Position numbers and translations under genes: made by a program
Notes under the pieces: model-generated
Told to the model about the DNA's origin: nothing
What the model saw: the letters and a program-made list of their open reading frames with translations, nothing else
Database searches by the model: none
Origin: Siphonodentalium dalli
Lineage: Eukaryota; Mollusca; Scaphopoda; Gadilida; Siphonodentaliidae
Reading direction: 5' to 3'
DNA: 64,000 nucleotides
NCBI GenBank assembly: GCA_032622095.1
Contig: CP136064.1
Location: 250,916,484-250,980,483, forward strand
In this document: one piece after another, positions 21,811-34,040 of the stretch
How the letters are laid out: the number at the start of each line of letters is the position of its first letter
How positions within the stretch are numbered: position 1 is the first letter of the stretch

Positions 21811-23815
21811 ACAGTTGGATTAAAGTGGGCTCCCCTGACCAATGTGGTGGGCCGTTATGTACAAGTATGGAGAGGTGTTGGAAACCACGAGAGTGAAGCA
21901 TATATGCATTTGATATGTTCACAACAGCTTTTGTTGCAGGAAAATCTGATTTGTCCAACAGATATGACAGTTAGTCGTTACAACATGCGTGGGTGTTGAG
22001 AAGATAATTACAATGGACGAGACACGGGTTGCTGTACGCCATTCCTTATCATTGTCTGAGAACGTACAGGAACTTCGCAGAATATAGTACTAGTTCCTTG
22101 AGGCAGTGAGATATGTGTTCTGTTAGGGTTTCCAGAGAATTTCCGAGGAGGGTTGCTACCAGGTCATCTCTGGCTAACGACGCAAGGTGGAAATATTCGG
22201 GTATGCCGAAACGAGAGATAATCCCTTCCCAAAAAAAGTTTCTAATAATGAGTGCGGCTGGAGAAGAGCATACGAACATGGCGTGGTCGATTTCGTTCGA
22301 GTACACTTCGCTGCAGAGATGACACACTAAATTGTTGGCATAGGTAGTCCTGTTGAGAAGCAGTACTAATTTTTTTAGATATTTCAACATGTGAGCGTTT
22401 CCATGGAGAAGTTTCCAGACTGCCCAGTTTGATAGGGGATTAGGGTGAACTTTCCACAGAATTCGCAAGGATGGATCGGACGAAACTTTGGTCTGCCACG
22501 AGGAAATGAACGTTCCCCTGACAGCTGCATTCACAAGAGTTATCCACGTTGACAGTTTTGGGAAAACCCCAATGTCCAGGTAGTCGTTCAAATAGTTCAA
22601 AAGATCGTATTTGGCTAATATGGAGAACATTTCCTGTACAAAACCACTGGAGCGACTGTATAGTCTGTAGAGGTGTGCTTTCGGGACAAACAGTCGTAAT
22701 GGTAATTGATGGCCGAACGGTAGATGGATAAGACGTCCCATAAAGCAAAGTTTTTTGATATGCAGTTGATATTCAATTGGTAGAAATCCAAGAAGACCTA
22801 GCGATAGCCTAGTTGACGCTCGTTTTGGGAGGGATTGTGCGTATTTGATACATGTTCTGGCGGCTTTGTTCATAATGGTGATGGCGGAACTTTGATAAAA
22901 AGGAACCACCTCGACACCGTAGAGAGCTCTCGGTAGAACAACAGTTTTGAGGACATTTGTCATGGTGATGGGTGTAGTGGATTTCATAAGTTTGTTACCC
23001 ATGATATTGAAAAAGTTGTTCCTCATTTTTGTCGACACAGAAGAGGCGGAATTGACCTGCTTCGCAAACTTGTCCTGAATTAAACCAAGATGGGCACATT
23101 CTGTAACTTCCTGAATAGTTTGATTGCCCAACCTCCATATCCTTCCCGAGCGGTCATATGAGTTTTTATTCTCGTTGAATACAACAATTTTGCTCTTCGT
23201 GGAGGAGAATTCGAATCGCCACCGCCTGCTATATTTCACACATATGTTCAACAAGGATTCTAGACCGGATTTCGATATCGACAGAAGAGCGATGTCGTCG
23301 GCAGTAGTAGGAGCGCCACATGGGATATTGCAGATTCTTAGTCCGTATGGAGAAGTTGCTAGTTCGTTAAGTAGGTCGTCTATGAAGACGAGATAGCAGA
23401 GATGTGACAGAACGCCACCTTGTCGAGTAGATTGCAGTATTTTGAAACTTTGCGACATGCGGCCGTCATATAGTACTTTGCTAGTCACATCCGAATGGAT
23501 GTTCTCCAACAAACTGTGGCGAAAATCCGAGCTGAATGAATTTGTACAGGAGGCCAGTGTGCCATACTTTATCAAAGGCTTTCTTGGAGTCAAGGAAGGC
23601 AACATATAAATTGGAGTTATTGTCTTTGGCATATGATACAGATTCCGTGAGAATGAATGACGTCATCGAACAGCTGATACCTTTCTGAAAACCCATTTGT
23701 TGTGCATTCGGAAATCGTTTCATTTGGTGGCTTTGAAGAAGACGGCTCAACAGAATGGACTCGAATAGTTTGTATAGGACCGATAGAAGTGTTTTGTAGC
23801 CGAGTGTCAACCAGA
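21800..23815 (-). mobile_element. second non-LTR retrotransposon, antisense and 5'-truncated
   Basis: The minus strand reads SVLYKLFESILLSRL, VAFLDSKKAFDKVWHTGLL, then after one frame change near 23530 a 500-codon stretch with TRQGGVLSHLCYLVFIDDLL and TADDIALLS (catalytic ADD), WRFEFSSTKSK, and a C-terminal zinc motif CHLCSEV...DHAMFVC. The stop is at 22049. Everything before RT block 2 is missing. It sits inside the plus-strand LINE, so it is the later insertion. The clade is not certain. Confidence 0.85.
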
Positions 23816-24720
23816 CTGTCACAACTGAGGAGAATAAAATTTCTTGTAAATAGACAAACCCTCGAGATAATGTTCAAAACTTACGTACTTCCTATAATGG
23901 AGTACGGAGATGTTGTTTGGGATAATGCACCCGATTGCCTCCTCCGGAAACTCGACCGCCTATATACAGACGCTGGTAGAATAGTAAGTGGTCTCACGCG
24001 CTCGGTGTCAGATGGAAAAGTCTTATTTGAACTTGGATGGCCTCCATTAAGCGAAAGACGAAACCTCCATAAAATGCACACCTGGAACAAAATAATTACT
24101 CATCATGTCCCTTCTTACCTTACTAATCTATTACCAGCTACCGTCGCTGAAGCATCTCGATACCCCATCAGAAACCCCTTGCGATACATGAACTACTTTA
24201 CGAACACGACTCATTTCAAATCGAGTTTCGTCCCATCCATGATAGCTGAATGGAATCTATCATGTAAAACTACTACCGATAACAAAAAAGTTGATGACCC
24301 CTCATCAGAACCAACTAAAGACGAAATCATAAGTAACATGTATAGAACATTCTGTAATAAAGAACTGACTTTTAAACCCAGGTCAAAGGAGATTAAATAT
24401 TTTGCACTGTAGACTTAGAAATAACTGTAGCGACCTAAACTTTGATAAATATGAAAACTACATCTCAGCTCATCCAAATTGTACTTGTGGAAATTCATGT
24501 GAAGACGCAAACCATTTTTTCTTCAGTTGTCCTCTGTACGCAGAAGCGAGAAATCGGATGTGGGCTCGTATGGATGAACTTAACGTGACTATTGTCTCCG
24601 AAAAAGATCTCCTGTTTGGTGTACAACTCTACAGCGGAAAGCTAAATGCGCGCCTGTTTGAGACAGTACAATCATTTATCTCATCTACAGACCATTTCTC
24701 TTAATCTCATAATTATAAGT
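23800..24720 (+). pseudogene. LINE C-terminal region resuming after the nested insertion
   Basis: The frame SRVSTRLSQLRRIKFL..TYVLPIMEYGDVVWDNA is the usual post-RT region. It runs to about 24412, then in another frame to 24704 with CTCGN...DANHFFFSCP (C-C-H-C zinc motif). This belongs with the RT block at 20225-21810. Confidence 0.85.
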
Positions 24721-25109
24721 ATTCTCTCGTTATAGTTTTCCTTACCCCAATTCTGCGAGACCACAGCCACTCCAACAGCCACACTTAAACAGTAACTTCT
24801 ACAATACAACTGAATTTAAACCATCTCCGATATTTGAATTTATTAGTAATTGAATGCCAGGGGAGAGGAGCTCCGATAAGTTCGGCAACTTGTGCTCCGA
24901 TCCTCTGTGCCCACACTCATATCATCATTGTTATATCTAATCTCTGTAATATATATTGTATATAGTGGGTCACAATAAATATGTTCAAATCAAAAAAAAT
25001 TAAATTCATTAAATTCGAAAGTTGTGCCGTTATAAACAGAGTGTCGTCTTTGTATTATAACATAGCTGTGGGGTGAGAGATATCCACATGTTGTACTTCC
25101 CCATGGTAA

Positions 25110-25350
25110 TAATTGTGTAATCAGAGGAGATGAGTTTTACTACGGTGCAGGGTAACAACACTGATTATCAACCAAAACAAATTTCTTGCCAAATCCGGAC
25201 GTGCTGAATACTCAAGCAGTCGTTCATATCCGACAATCCCCCGTCATTTCCAATGAACGCCATTGAAAGTGATGTCACTTTACGTTCATAGGTTTATGAA
25301 CACATTGACTCAGGGGGCGTGTCTACCGTAACGCTATGTGGAAATCGGAA
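25110..25350 (-). repeat. repeat U, copy 2 (inverted)
   Basis: Reverse complement of 16375-16640 in the same internal order: GTAATCAGAGGAGATGAG, GCCAAATCCGGACGTGC, TTCATAGGTTTATGAACAC, GTGTCTACCGTAACGCTATG. The pair brackets the LINE block. Confidence 0.75.
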
Positions 25351-25595
25351 GGGATATTAGGTGTATATAACTATAACTGGTTCTTTCTTTTGTAATGACA
25401 ATATACGTTGCACATGTATCCAGCTGTCGTGTTTTTGGTATCAGTTGATAACACATTTACCGTCTAATAGGCCCGCACGCTGCGACACCCATTGTGTGAT
25501 TAGCATCAACAGCCCAGGGTAGAAAGCGATGATCCTACCAACAATCATGTGTCAACAGACAATGGCCAGTCGTGGATACATACAAGTCTGAGTTT

Positions 25596-25942
25596 AGTGT
25601 GCTGTCCATTTGCAGAATGAGGTCCTCAGAGAGTGAATTTAGTGACGCTATCCTGTATAGTGGGCTAGCATCACCAAATTCACCCTCTGGCCCGGGGACC
25701 TCATTATGCATTGCTTCATCTTCTATGGGAGACACTCAATTAAAGTTCCCAAAATGTGAATATTGTGATGTGCACCCATTGAGAACCTCGATTATGCAAT
25801 GTGTCGTCTGCCAATTTGGGGATACCAAGAATCTAAGCCAAAAAGAAATAGAATCTATGTGAAGTTTCTATAGAAATTTGATAAAGAAACTTTCAAGAGA
25901 AGATGAGGCCAGCAGAATGAGGTCTCCAGAGGGTGACAGGCG
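25596..25942. mobile_element. MITE family M, copy 2
   Basis: TGTCCATTTGCAGAATGAGG, GTGAATTTAGTGACGCTATC and its complement, then the centre and a damaged right hairpin ending CAGAATGAGGTCTCCAGAGG. The ORFs across it are not genes. Confidence 0.7.
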
Positions 25943-27340
25943 CCTTATTCTCAGGCCTGGATACACACACAATACACCAGCAAGAGTGTGTGTGCATTGC
26001 CTTGGTATATACTGTGGATACATGCCTGAACATCTCGCAGAAGAAGTTTTACATGGATTCTTCGCATTGTATATTCTATCACAGCATTTGGCGCATGCTG
26101 GATAACAAATAAGTGTTTATCCCCCCCCCCCCACACTCGAAGATTAGGTGGTAAACTGAATTACATGATCTGAATGAAATTGGTAAGGAGGTTTAGCCAT
26201 CAGTAGATCAGTAGGCACCAGGTTCACTCTATATGCTCCAGAGTAATCTTTAATATCTAGAAATAATGGTTTTCTGTCTGCACAGATATCACAGTCATGG
26301 CTTGAACAGTCATGGGTTATAGGAGCCCAAAGAAATTTGGTATGATGCTAACCATTATATGGACTGTCAAATATCATATGGTTATTTTTCAGTTTCCTTT
26401 TTATTTGCTTTGAAATTTGGGTTCCAGTATATGCATGTTTCAATTAGCACTGTGAGGTATGCCAGCACCTGTGTTGCAACCTCTTGTTAAAGGGAACATT
26501 ACCATGTCATTTTTTTCTGTTATAATTGAGTACAGAAGTGATTAATGCATTTGTAATAATAAGCTTAGAAAATAATTTCTCAAAATTTATTTCATTAAAA
26601 CATATCGACAAGACAAAACCCAACCAAAATTTTGTCTCAATTGATGAATATAAAGATCAATACAGGTGATTATACACAAACATATACACAATTACAACCA
26701 CACATGATAGGGTATGATTTAAGGGGCCAGCCTCGTTTGACATCCAAAACTGATTTTAATAACCAATATACAACATTGGAAAGCTTATCTTAAGTAAATA
26801 CCAAATGGTTGACCAAAATATTAAGCATGTGGTGGAGAAAATAAATGACGGATCAGCAATTTATTTTGTTTTCGATTATACGTCTCAATATTCCTATAAA
26901 ATAATTAATTGATGGTTGGGAACTAACTTCTGTTAAGCTTTCCAATTGTGTACAATGATAATGTGGATAAGATTTGGATGTTCAAACCAAACCAACCCCT
27001 TTAATGAATAAAATGAGAGTCATTCATTATAAGCATGACAATGACCTGCATACAGTGGTAAAAACTGGCTCAACCACCAAGTAAAAATGAAATTCTGAAT
27101 AGGGAAAAATAAATACACTACTTTAAGAATAAAATTTGATAATAGAGAAGTCATTTGTCACTCCCGCATCAAGTAGGAGAAAGAAATAGATATCACAGAC
27201 ATGAAATCATACATCAAACCATAGAAATCTCCACGTCACTTAATTTAATATATATCCAGGGTTCCAGACCTCCAGTCACAACAACAACACCACCATACAA
27301 AATCTAATTTAGTATCAGTTTTCGTTTCCCTCCACTGATA
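25943..27340. other. no gene recognised
   Basis: Unassigned. Contains a run of 14 C at about 26119-26132. AT-rich sequence with no similarity that I recognise on either strand. Confidence 0.35.
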
Positions 27341-27342
27341 TA

Positions 27343-27555
27343 CAGTAATGACCTAAGTAATCAACTCCTTAACCACAGCAGAATTATGGGTAACTTTTCA
27401 GGATTTTGTCGGAGATATGGCTTGTTGCCATTCATCTGAAAGCTCTCACTGAGAGCTTTCCAATGAATGTCAACATGCCATATTTCCGACTAAATCCTGA
27501 AAAATTACCCATAATTCTGCTGTGGTTAAGGAGTCGATTAATTAGGGCATTACTG
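27343..27555. mobile_element. fold-back MITE with TA flanks (mariner-like ends)
   Basis: CAGTAATGACCTAAGTAATC at the left and its inverted version ending TTAGGGCATTACTG at the right, each bordered by TA. The arms run inward through CTTAACCACAGCAGAATTAT and GGATTTTGTCGGA, with AGCTCTCACTGAGAGCT at the centre. An 87-residue ORF starts inside it and is not a gene. Confidence 0.75.
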
Positions 27556-27897
27556 TATTTTGAAAACCAACCCAATGTGGCATATTTTATAAACCCCCTA
27601 AATATTCATTTCGTAATTGAAATAAACATAATACTTACTGATTTTCTAAACATATCCAAACTATTATGAAATGAACAGAGGTAGAAATTCAATAATTTAA
27701 TCATATACTGTCAATCCACATAATGCTGTAAAACCATTGTCGCGTTAATCGAAGCAAGAGTTAATTCTTAAATAACAAACAAGATCGGGTCTTTCATGTG
27801 GAACTTTGCCTTCCACATATGTTATTCTATACACAAGAATATAAATAGAATGCAAAACAGATTTAGTAAAACTTGGCCTGGAACCATGAACACATCT

Positions 27898-28165
27898 CTA
27901 ACCCTTTCATGACAGGAGCTGCGCTGGTGTAGCACTAAATCTCATGTGCCAGTGCATTCTCTTATATATTCGAGTCTCTCACAGATTTTCGCATATATAA
28001 GAGAATGCACGGGCTTACAAGGTCAAGGTAAATATTGTTAGGCCCATATATTCTCTTATCTATTCAAGGCTCCTTATGTGAGACTCACATATACATGTAT
28101 AAGGGAATACATGGTACAGGGTTTTAGCAAAATTATAGGAAGCTCCAGTCATGGAAGGGTTCAAG
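27898..28165. mobile_element. TTAA element family B, copy B1
   Basis: CTAACCCTTTCATGACAGG at the left (TTAA damaged) and AGTCATGGAAGGGTTCAA at the right. GAGCTGCGCTGG and two diverged cassette copies are inside. Confidence 0.75.
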
Positions 28166-28177
28166 CCTTGAAATAGA

Positions 28178-28400
28178 GTGTCTGTCATTTGCAGAATGAG
28201 GTCCCCAGAGGGTGAATTTAGTGATGCTACCCCGCATAGCGGGCTAGCATCACCAAATTCACCCTCTGGGGACCTCATTCTGCTTACACCTCAGCAGAAT
28301 GAGGTTCCCAGAGGGTGAATTTGGTGCTAGCCCGCTATGCGGGGTAGCATCACTAAATTCACCCTATGGGGACCTCATTCTGCAAATGACAGTCACCCTA
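28178..28400. mobile_element. MITE family M, copy 3 (two hairpins, no centre)
   Basis: Two adjacent hairpins, each with GAGGTTCCCAGAGGGTGAAT-type arms and the loop CCGCATAGCGGGCTAGC or its complement. They are joined at CTGCTTACACCTCAGCAG. The central segment of longer copies is missing. Confidence 0.8.
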
Positions 28401-28734
28401 TTTCAAGGCTTGGAAGGGTTAACTGGTTAACTGTTTTCATTGTATTGATATTAACTCAAATTCGGTTTGTTAGTATTGTAGGAAAATATTGCTATCACAA
28501 TACACGATAAACGATACACAAAGTCCATGTCTTTCGATGATGTAATTGTTGATTTTGTTAGAGATAAAGAAATTTGCTGTGATTATTTAGCATCAAGAAA
28601 CCATGACTTGCCAAATGGGATAACCATTCTTCATGATCTGTCCTCTTACCTCAATGTTATCTTATTCCTACATGTAAATCAATGTCAATGCAACTAAATT
28701 ATTTAATTGAATTAAAAGTAAATAAAAGGCTGCT

Positions 28735-29405
28735 CGGCCATAGTGTCCCCCGAAATGGTGACTTCATTTGGAGCGGGGGGAGCTTTGTAGAAGTATATTA
28801 TATGGATAAAATACTTGTGCATTGTCTCATAACTGAGCTGAATAAAAATAACCAAATCTGAAAAAACTTCTAAAGTCGAAATAAAACCTCAAATTGGCAC
28901 AAAATCAACAAAATTCTAATTTGAAAAATTATAAGTTGGCAAGGACCATAACTGCGATAAAAATGGGAGGAACAAATGCAATTTCGAACTTAATCTGTAT
29001 TGTCATATGAGTAATCCATATACCAGATTTGAAAAGAAACTAAACTAAAGCTATCATCCAGAAACCAAAATAATTGTCAAATTATAAGTCAACAAGGACC
29101 ATAACTCCGGCAAAAATAGGTGGACAGAATCCAAATTGAACTTGACCTGTATTTTCATGTGAATAACCCATATACCGAATTTGAAAACAAATAGAAAACT
29201 AAAACTAAAGTTATCATCCGGAAACCAAAATAACCAGCAAGTTCTAAGTTGACCTGTATTTTCATGTGTTATGTGGGTAATCCACATACAAAATTTGAAA
29301 ACAATAAGATAACTGAAACTAAAGTCATCATCCACAAACCACCTGGGACGGACGACGGAAACCGCTGATATTTCTATTGTCCCCAATATTTTTTTTTCAG
29401 GGGAC
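28735..29405. repeat. tandem-unit element with GTCCCC ends
   Basis: Starts ATAGTGTCCCCCGAAATGG and ends near TTCAGGGGACAAATA. Inside are about three units with GGACCATAACTNCGG, TTTGAAAACAA and CTAAAGTTATCATCC words at roughly 100-130 bp spacing. Confidence 0.55.
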
Positions 29406-29479
29406 AAATATATCCAATTGTTCTGAATCACCAAGCAATTTTTCCAACACCAGATATTAATATATAATAAAATGTATAA

Positions 29480-29625
29480 TAAAAAGAATATCTAGTGTTT
29501 TCGACTGGATACCGAAAATTATGTCATTCGTGAACGAGACAAATATTTATATCTGCAATGAACATTTGTCTCATTCATGAATGATATCATTTTCGGTATC
29601 CTATCAAAACACAAGATATCCTCTA
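29480..29625. repeat. short inverted repeat
   Basis: AATATCTAGTGTTTTCGA..GGATACCGAAAAT at the left and its complement ATTTTCGGTATCC..AAAACACAAGATAT at the right, with GAGACAAAT / ATTTGTCTC inside. Confidence 0.7.
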
Positions 29626-29899
29626 TGTATCTCAACAAATTGAGTAATTTATTAAGAACTTCAAGAAATATTATATTAGTGTTAAATGACTATTAAGAAC
29701 TAACATAATGGCTAAGCCTTTCTTATTTATGTTCACAGTAAATCCTTCAGGACATATCAGTTGAACATAGTTCCATCTCATAACATTTTTTCATTATTAG
29801 TTGAATTCAGGATGTGTTTGCAGTGAGCAGAAACTATAACTGTGATGAAATCATAAGAAACTGTTTTGATTTAAAAGTTGGTAAAAAAGTAATAGCTAT

Positions 29900-30525
29900 G
29901 TACTTGCACCATGTCCCTTCATAACCAGGGTATGACTCAAGAACAATTATTTCTGGACCAACATCAAACTCACCCCTGGTCAAGTGGTCCTGATAGTCTG
30001 CTATGATGTCGGTGGGTCCTGCCTGCTTAATTACATGCACTTTGTAGCAGGTAGGGCAAACTGATGCTATTACAAAGAGTATCATTATTGTTTTCTAAAA
30101 TTGTCATTTTCGTGGTGATTGACTGTCAGAGTGATTTGAGAAAAAGCCAGTCTGTATGAAACATTCATGAATATATTTGAAGTATTTTTTAATAATAGCT
30201 GCGCTGGTGTTTGTAAAATGACATGAATAACCATCTTGATTATAGTCGATTTGCAACAACTAATACAACCAGTATTAAAATATTTCGCAATATAGATATT
30301 TTTGAATATTTGATACACATAATGGCTGTTCCGGGATATTTTCAGATTATCTGAACACCTTGAAAATGACAACTTTAGAAAATGTAACGGTACTTTTTCT
30401 TAACAGCATCAGTTTGTCCTAACAACAACATAGCAATTCAGGAGGACCCACCAGAATCGTAGCCCATTAGCATGACCACTTAACCAAGGGTGAAACTATG
30501 ACTGTTATTGCACAAATATCCAATG
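29900..30525. repeat. inverted duplication with exon-like arms
   Basis: The arm at 29920-30085 (minus sense) and the arm at 30360-30525 (plus sense) share AGCATCAGTTTG(C/T)CCTA, GGACCCACC, GACCACTT, ACCA(G/A)GGGTGA. The minus-strand arm follows a TAG acceptor-like site and is open for about 60 codons (CPTCYKVHVIKQ, GEFDVGPEIIVLE). No family is recognised; it may be an exon remnant captured by a fold-back element. Confidence 0.45.
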
Positions 30526-30652
30526 TGATACAGGACGAAATAAAAGATAAAGAATAAATGACATTTCAACGATGATTGAGCTCTATGATTGAGAGCTGCT
30601 TCCACATGCACTGTATTTTTGCATCAGAATTAAAAATTAAATATTTTGTATA

Positions 30653-30913
30653 TTAACCCTTTCATGACGGGAGCTGCGCTGGTGCAGCATTAAATACTCT
30701 GTGCCAGTACATTCTCGTATCTATGCGAGTCTCCCATAGGGAGCTTCGAATATATAAGAGAATAACTGGTTTACAGGTCAAGGTAAATATAGTTAGGCTA
30801 ATTTATTCTCTTATATATACAACATTCACTATGGGTGACTCACATATATAAGAGAATGCATTGGCACAGGGTTTTCGCTAAATTTCTGGAAGCTCCAGTC
30901 ATATAACGGTTAA
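30653..30913. mobile_element. TTAA element family B, copy B2
   Basis: TTAACCCTTTCATGACGGG to AGTCATATAACGGTTAA. Includes GAGCTGCGCTGGTGCAGC, GGTAAATATAGTTAGGC and two cassette copies with mismatches. Confidence 0.8.
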
Positions 30914-31039
30914 TCATACCAGAGTATCAGGGTTTCTGCTAAGCGTTTCGAATGGGTTCCCTATAGCAGCTGGGGGAAGATCTCAGTCCATGCAAACAAC
31001 TGTAAATATCTATTATTGGTAAATTAGCCCACAGCATTA

Positions 31040-31392
31040 ACAAGGGACCAACTTAGAGGTTTCAAGTTGGAAATGGTAGAAGTCACCACCTCTCCCTGTT
31101 TGGTTATTGGGGAGAAATGGACTGTTGTCAGGGAGAACTAACAATGGCTGAAGTTCAATTTACACCCAAACACTGCGATTCTATGATCCAATAAAAGAGC
31201 CCTTTTATAAAGCCTTTAAAGTAAGTAAAAACACCATTATAATCAGTTAGATATGTTTTAAATATGATGTTGGGACATATGCATACTGGTATATTTTAGA
31301 GAAGTCACTTCTTCTGATAAAAAAAATAGGAAGAAGTGACACAATTTAGGGAGAAGATGTCTCCCAAGTCGCCTGCTATGCTGGTTCCTGGC
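31040..31392. mobile_element. hAT-like short element (family X)
   Basis: Ends AAGGGACCAACTTAG and GCTATGCTGGTTCCTGG. Inside are AGAAGTCACC and GGAGAAATGG, with the complementary GAAGAAGTGACACAATTTAGGG on the other side. Shares TTTACACCCAAACAC-type text with 57894-58445. No clean target duplication seen. Confidence 0.5.
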
Positions 31393-31587
31393 TTTGTCTA
31401 AAACTTTTGAACATATACGATAATATAAATATATTAATGCAAGTAATCACAATTAACTATAGGTTAACATAGATCAGTTCATATCTGGATAGCAACATGC
31501 TTTATTTGACAATGTAATTGTGACATAACTAGACAGACTCAAACACGTGGCTTTTTGTGATGGACACTTCTATCAGAATAAAAGGTC

Positions 31588-32266
31588 AGCAGACCACAGT
31601 GTCCCCCGACATCATGGCAAGTCGATGCCGCTTTGTTAAAGAAATTTAAAAAAAATGTTGAAATTTTCTAAGTCGAAAAGGGTTAATAACTCCATAAAAA
31701 AAATATTAGCTATATAGATGTTGCAAATCACCAACATGTTAGGAACAATATCCCAGAGTTTCAAATCTCTACATTTAAAACTGTAGGAGGAGTTGATTAC
31801 ACCATGAAGGTACCCAATCTCATCCAAAAGGCAAAAATGTTCCAAATTTTCTAAGTCGAAAACCCCCCAAAAATATGGAAAAAATGATATTTTTTATTAG
31901 CTATATAGATGTTGCAAATCACCAACATGTTAGGAACAATATCCCAGATTTTCAAATCTCTACATTTAAAACTGTAGGAGGAGTTGATTACACCATGAAG
32001 GTACCCAATCTCATCCAAAAGGCAAAAATGTTCCAAATTTTCTAAGTCGAATACCCCCTCCAAAAATATGGAAAAAATTATATTTTTGATTAGCTATATA
32101 GATGTTGCAAATCACCAATATGTTAGGAACAATATCCCAGAGTTTCAAATCTCTACGTTTAAAACTGTACCCGATCTCGGACGCACGGACGGACACACGG
32201 ACGGACGGACGGACGGACGAGGGTCATTTCTATAGTCCTCCGACGGAAACGTCGGGGGACAATAAG
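31588..32266. repeat. three ~191 bp tandem units with GGAC tail and GTCCCC ends
   Basis: AGCTATATAGATGTTGCAAA recurs at 31709, 31900 and 32093 (spacing 191 and 193). The array ends in (GGAC)n at about 32175-32220 and a hairpin CTCCGACGGAAACGTCGGGG. The left end is CAGTGTCCCCCGACATC. Minus-strand ORFs differing only slightly from each other are read-outs of the units. Confidence 0.8.
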
Positions 32267-32276
32267 GTAGTAACTA

Positions 32277-32528
32277 TTAACCATTCCATAACTGGAGCTT
32301 CATGACATTTTGCAAAACCCTGCGGCCAATGCATTCTCTAATATATGCTAGTCTCCCACAGGGAGTCTCGCATATATAAGGGAATACATTGGCCTAACAA
32401 TATTTACCTTCATCTTGTAAGCCAGTGTATTCTCTTATATATGTGTGGCTCCCTATGGGGAAACTCGCATATATAAGAGAATGCACTGGTACAGGATCTT
32501 GAATTCTGCACCAGCGAAGCTCCAGTCA
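32277..32528. mobile_element. TTAA element family B, copy B3, right end lost
   Basis: Begins TTAACCATTCCATAACTGG, holds both cassette copies and reaches GCGAAGCTCCAGTCAT. The expected GAAAGGGTTAA is absent: family A copy A2 begins at once. Confidence 0.75.
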
Positions 32529-32817
32529 TAACCCTTTACCCAACAGAACGGCCCTGTGCCAATGCATTCTCTTATATATGCGAGTCGACCATTTAGGCCA
32601 ATGCATTCTCTTATATATGCGAGGCGACCTATGGTCGACTCGCATATATAAGAGAATGCATTGGCACAGGGCATAACTGTAACCATCACAATGTGGTCAA
32701 TGAACCGGTTCCAATGATATCCATATTTGTATGGTGTTATTGAGACAGACCGAAGATATTTTAGGCTGTTGAAGCTTTATTTGGGCGTTTTTGGTCGTTC
32801 TGTTGGGTAAAGGGTTA
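32529..32817. mobile_element. TTAA element family A, copy 2 (inverted)
   Basis: AACCCTTTACCCAACAGAAC at the left and CTGTTGGGTAAAGGGTTAA at the right. The first cassette is only half present (stops at GAGTCGACCATTTAGG); the second is complete. Confidence 0.8.
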
Positions 32818-34035
32818 ACACATGTCTCCTTGCAAATAATATAAAAATTATTTTTGTTTATCATTCACTGGATCGGACAGGGGAATGTGGCAGTCTGGCA
32901 GAGAGGAAATATGGGTCAGGGGAAACAACTCTAAAAGGGACCCACATGTTCTGTTATGCCCAGGAATACAGCTGTTGAGCATGTACCAGGATAGTGGCAT
33001 GGTGGCAAGCCTTTTGGCTCCTTTCCTCACTATGGTATAGCATAAGTAATATTATTACTATCTGAATTGCAATATCATCATGTTTCGTAAAAATGTGACA
33101 TAAAAATACAGTAAATTTAGAAAAGCCCTTATTCTTGGAAGTGATGATATGAAATTTGGCATGATTTATGAATAGAATGGCTGATGTAAACACTGTTTCC
33201 ATGTATAATGAATGATAGGAGTAAGAATCATGAGTTTATACAGTATAAATTACTAACATACGTACATATTAATAAACCATTACTAAAATCAAGTGGGACA
33301 AACTCGCTTTATAGATGATAAAATACAAGCTGTGCTCGAAAACCAACTTCTCAGCAAATTAAAAGATTGTTACAACTTAGAGATACATTTGCTTTCAGTG
33401 CCACCTGGTAGTTAAAGGGACATTATGGTGTGTACATGTGAAAAATCATAAAACTGCTTCTGTATAAATTAAAGTGGTGCAAATACCCAGCCACTATCTG
33501 GAAGACAATGAATGTAAATAAATGATATTTAATCATCATGGGCTGACATTGGGGGAAGATATAATTCTACCAGTAAAATATGATACACTGGTTCACATTG
33601 TATAAGAATGTTTTACTTCTGAAAAATAAAATTTAAGCTGAACTCATAATGGCGATGCCCAATTCAAAATTAAATATATATTTAATAGCCTTGTTTACGA
33701 ACCTATCGTACAACTTCTTTGACCAATTTTGTGTCATTAAAAAATAAAGAAATCTGTTGATTGGTTTTATATTAATGTTTATTAGAATATGAAGTATTTC
33801 GTGTAGAAAATATTTAATTTCAAAATCTTTCCTTTTGCGTTCTCTTATTTCTATTATGCTTTTTATTCATAACTGTTTTGTGGGAAGAAATGCCTAAGTT
33901 TAAACAAATAAAACATTTTGTTTTAAAAAATATTTATTTTTTCCCCTCCTGCATCTACTGTTTTCCCACCCAAATGTTCGTAAACCAGGCTATAAAATTG
34001 TTGTGGCCTTATCAAGAATGTAAATAATAATAGCC
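32818..34035. other. no gene recognised
   Basis: Unassigned AT-rich sequence; only short ORFs without recognisable similarity. Confidence 0.35.
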
Positions 34036-34040
34036 AATAT

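Larger units (their letters stand above)
19260..24996 (+). mobile_element. APE-type non-LTR retrotransposon (CR1/L2-like), interrupted
   Basis: Plus-strand endonuclease at 19323-20213, reverse transcriptase at about 20225-21800 and the C-terminal domain at about 23800-24704, ending AATAAATATGTTCAAATC plus an A run near 24996. A second LINE sits antisense at about 21800-23810. Frameshifts near 20150, 20985, 21350 and 21505 disable it. A 3' end without long poly(A) fits CR1/L2-like elements. The 5' limit is not determined. Confidence 0.85.

Noticed and set aside
31636..32196. Three similar minus-strand ORFs (YLHGVINSSYSFKCRDLK)
   Set aside because: Translations of ~191 bp tandem units; no start or splice context of a gene.
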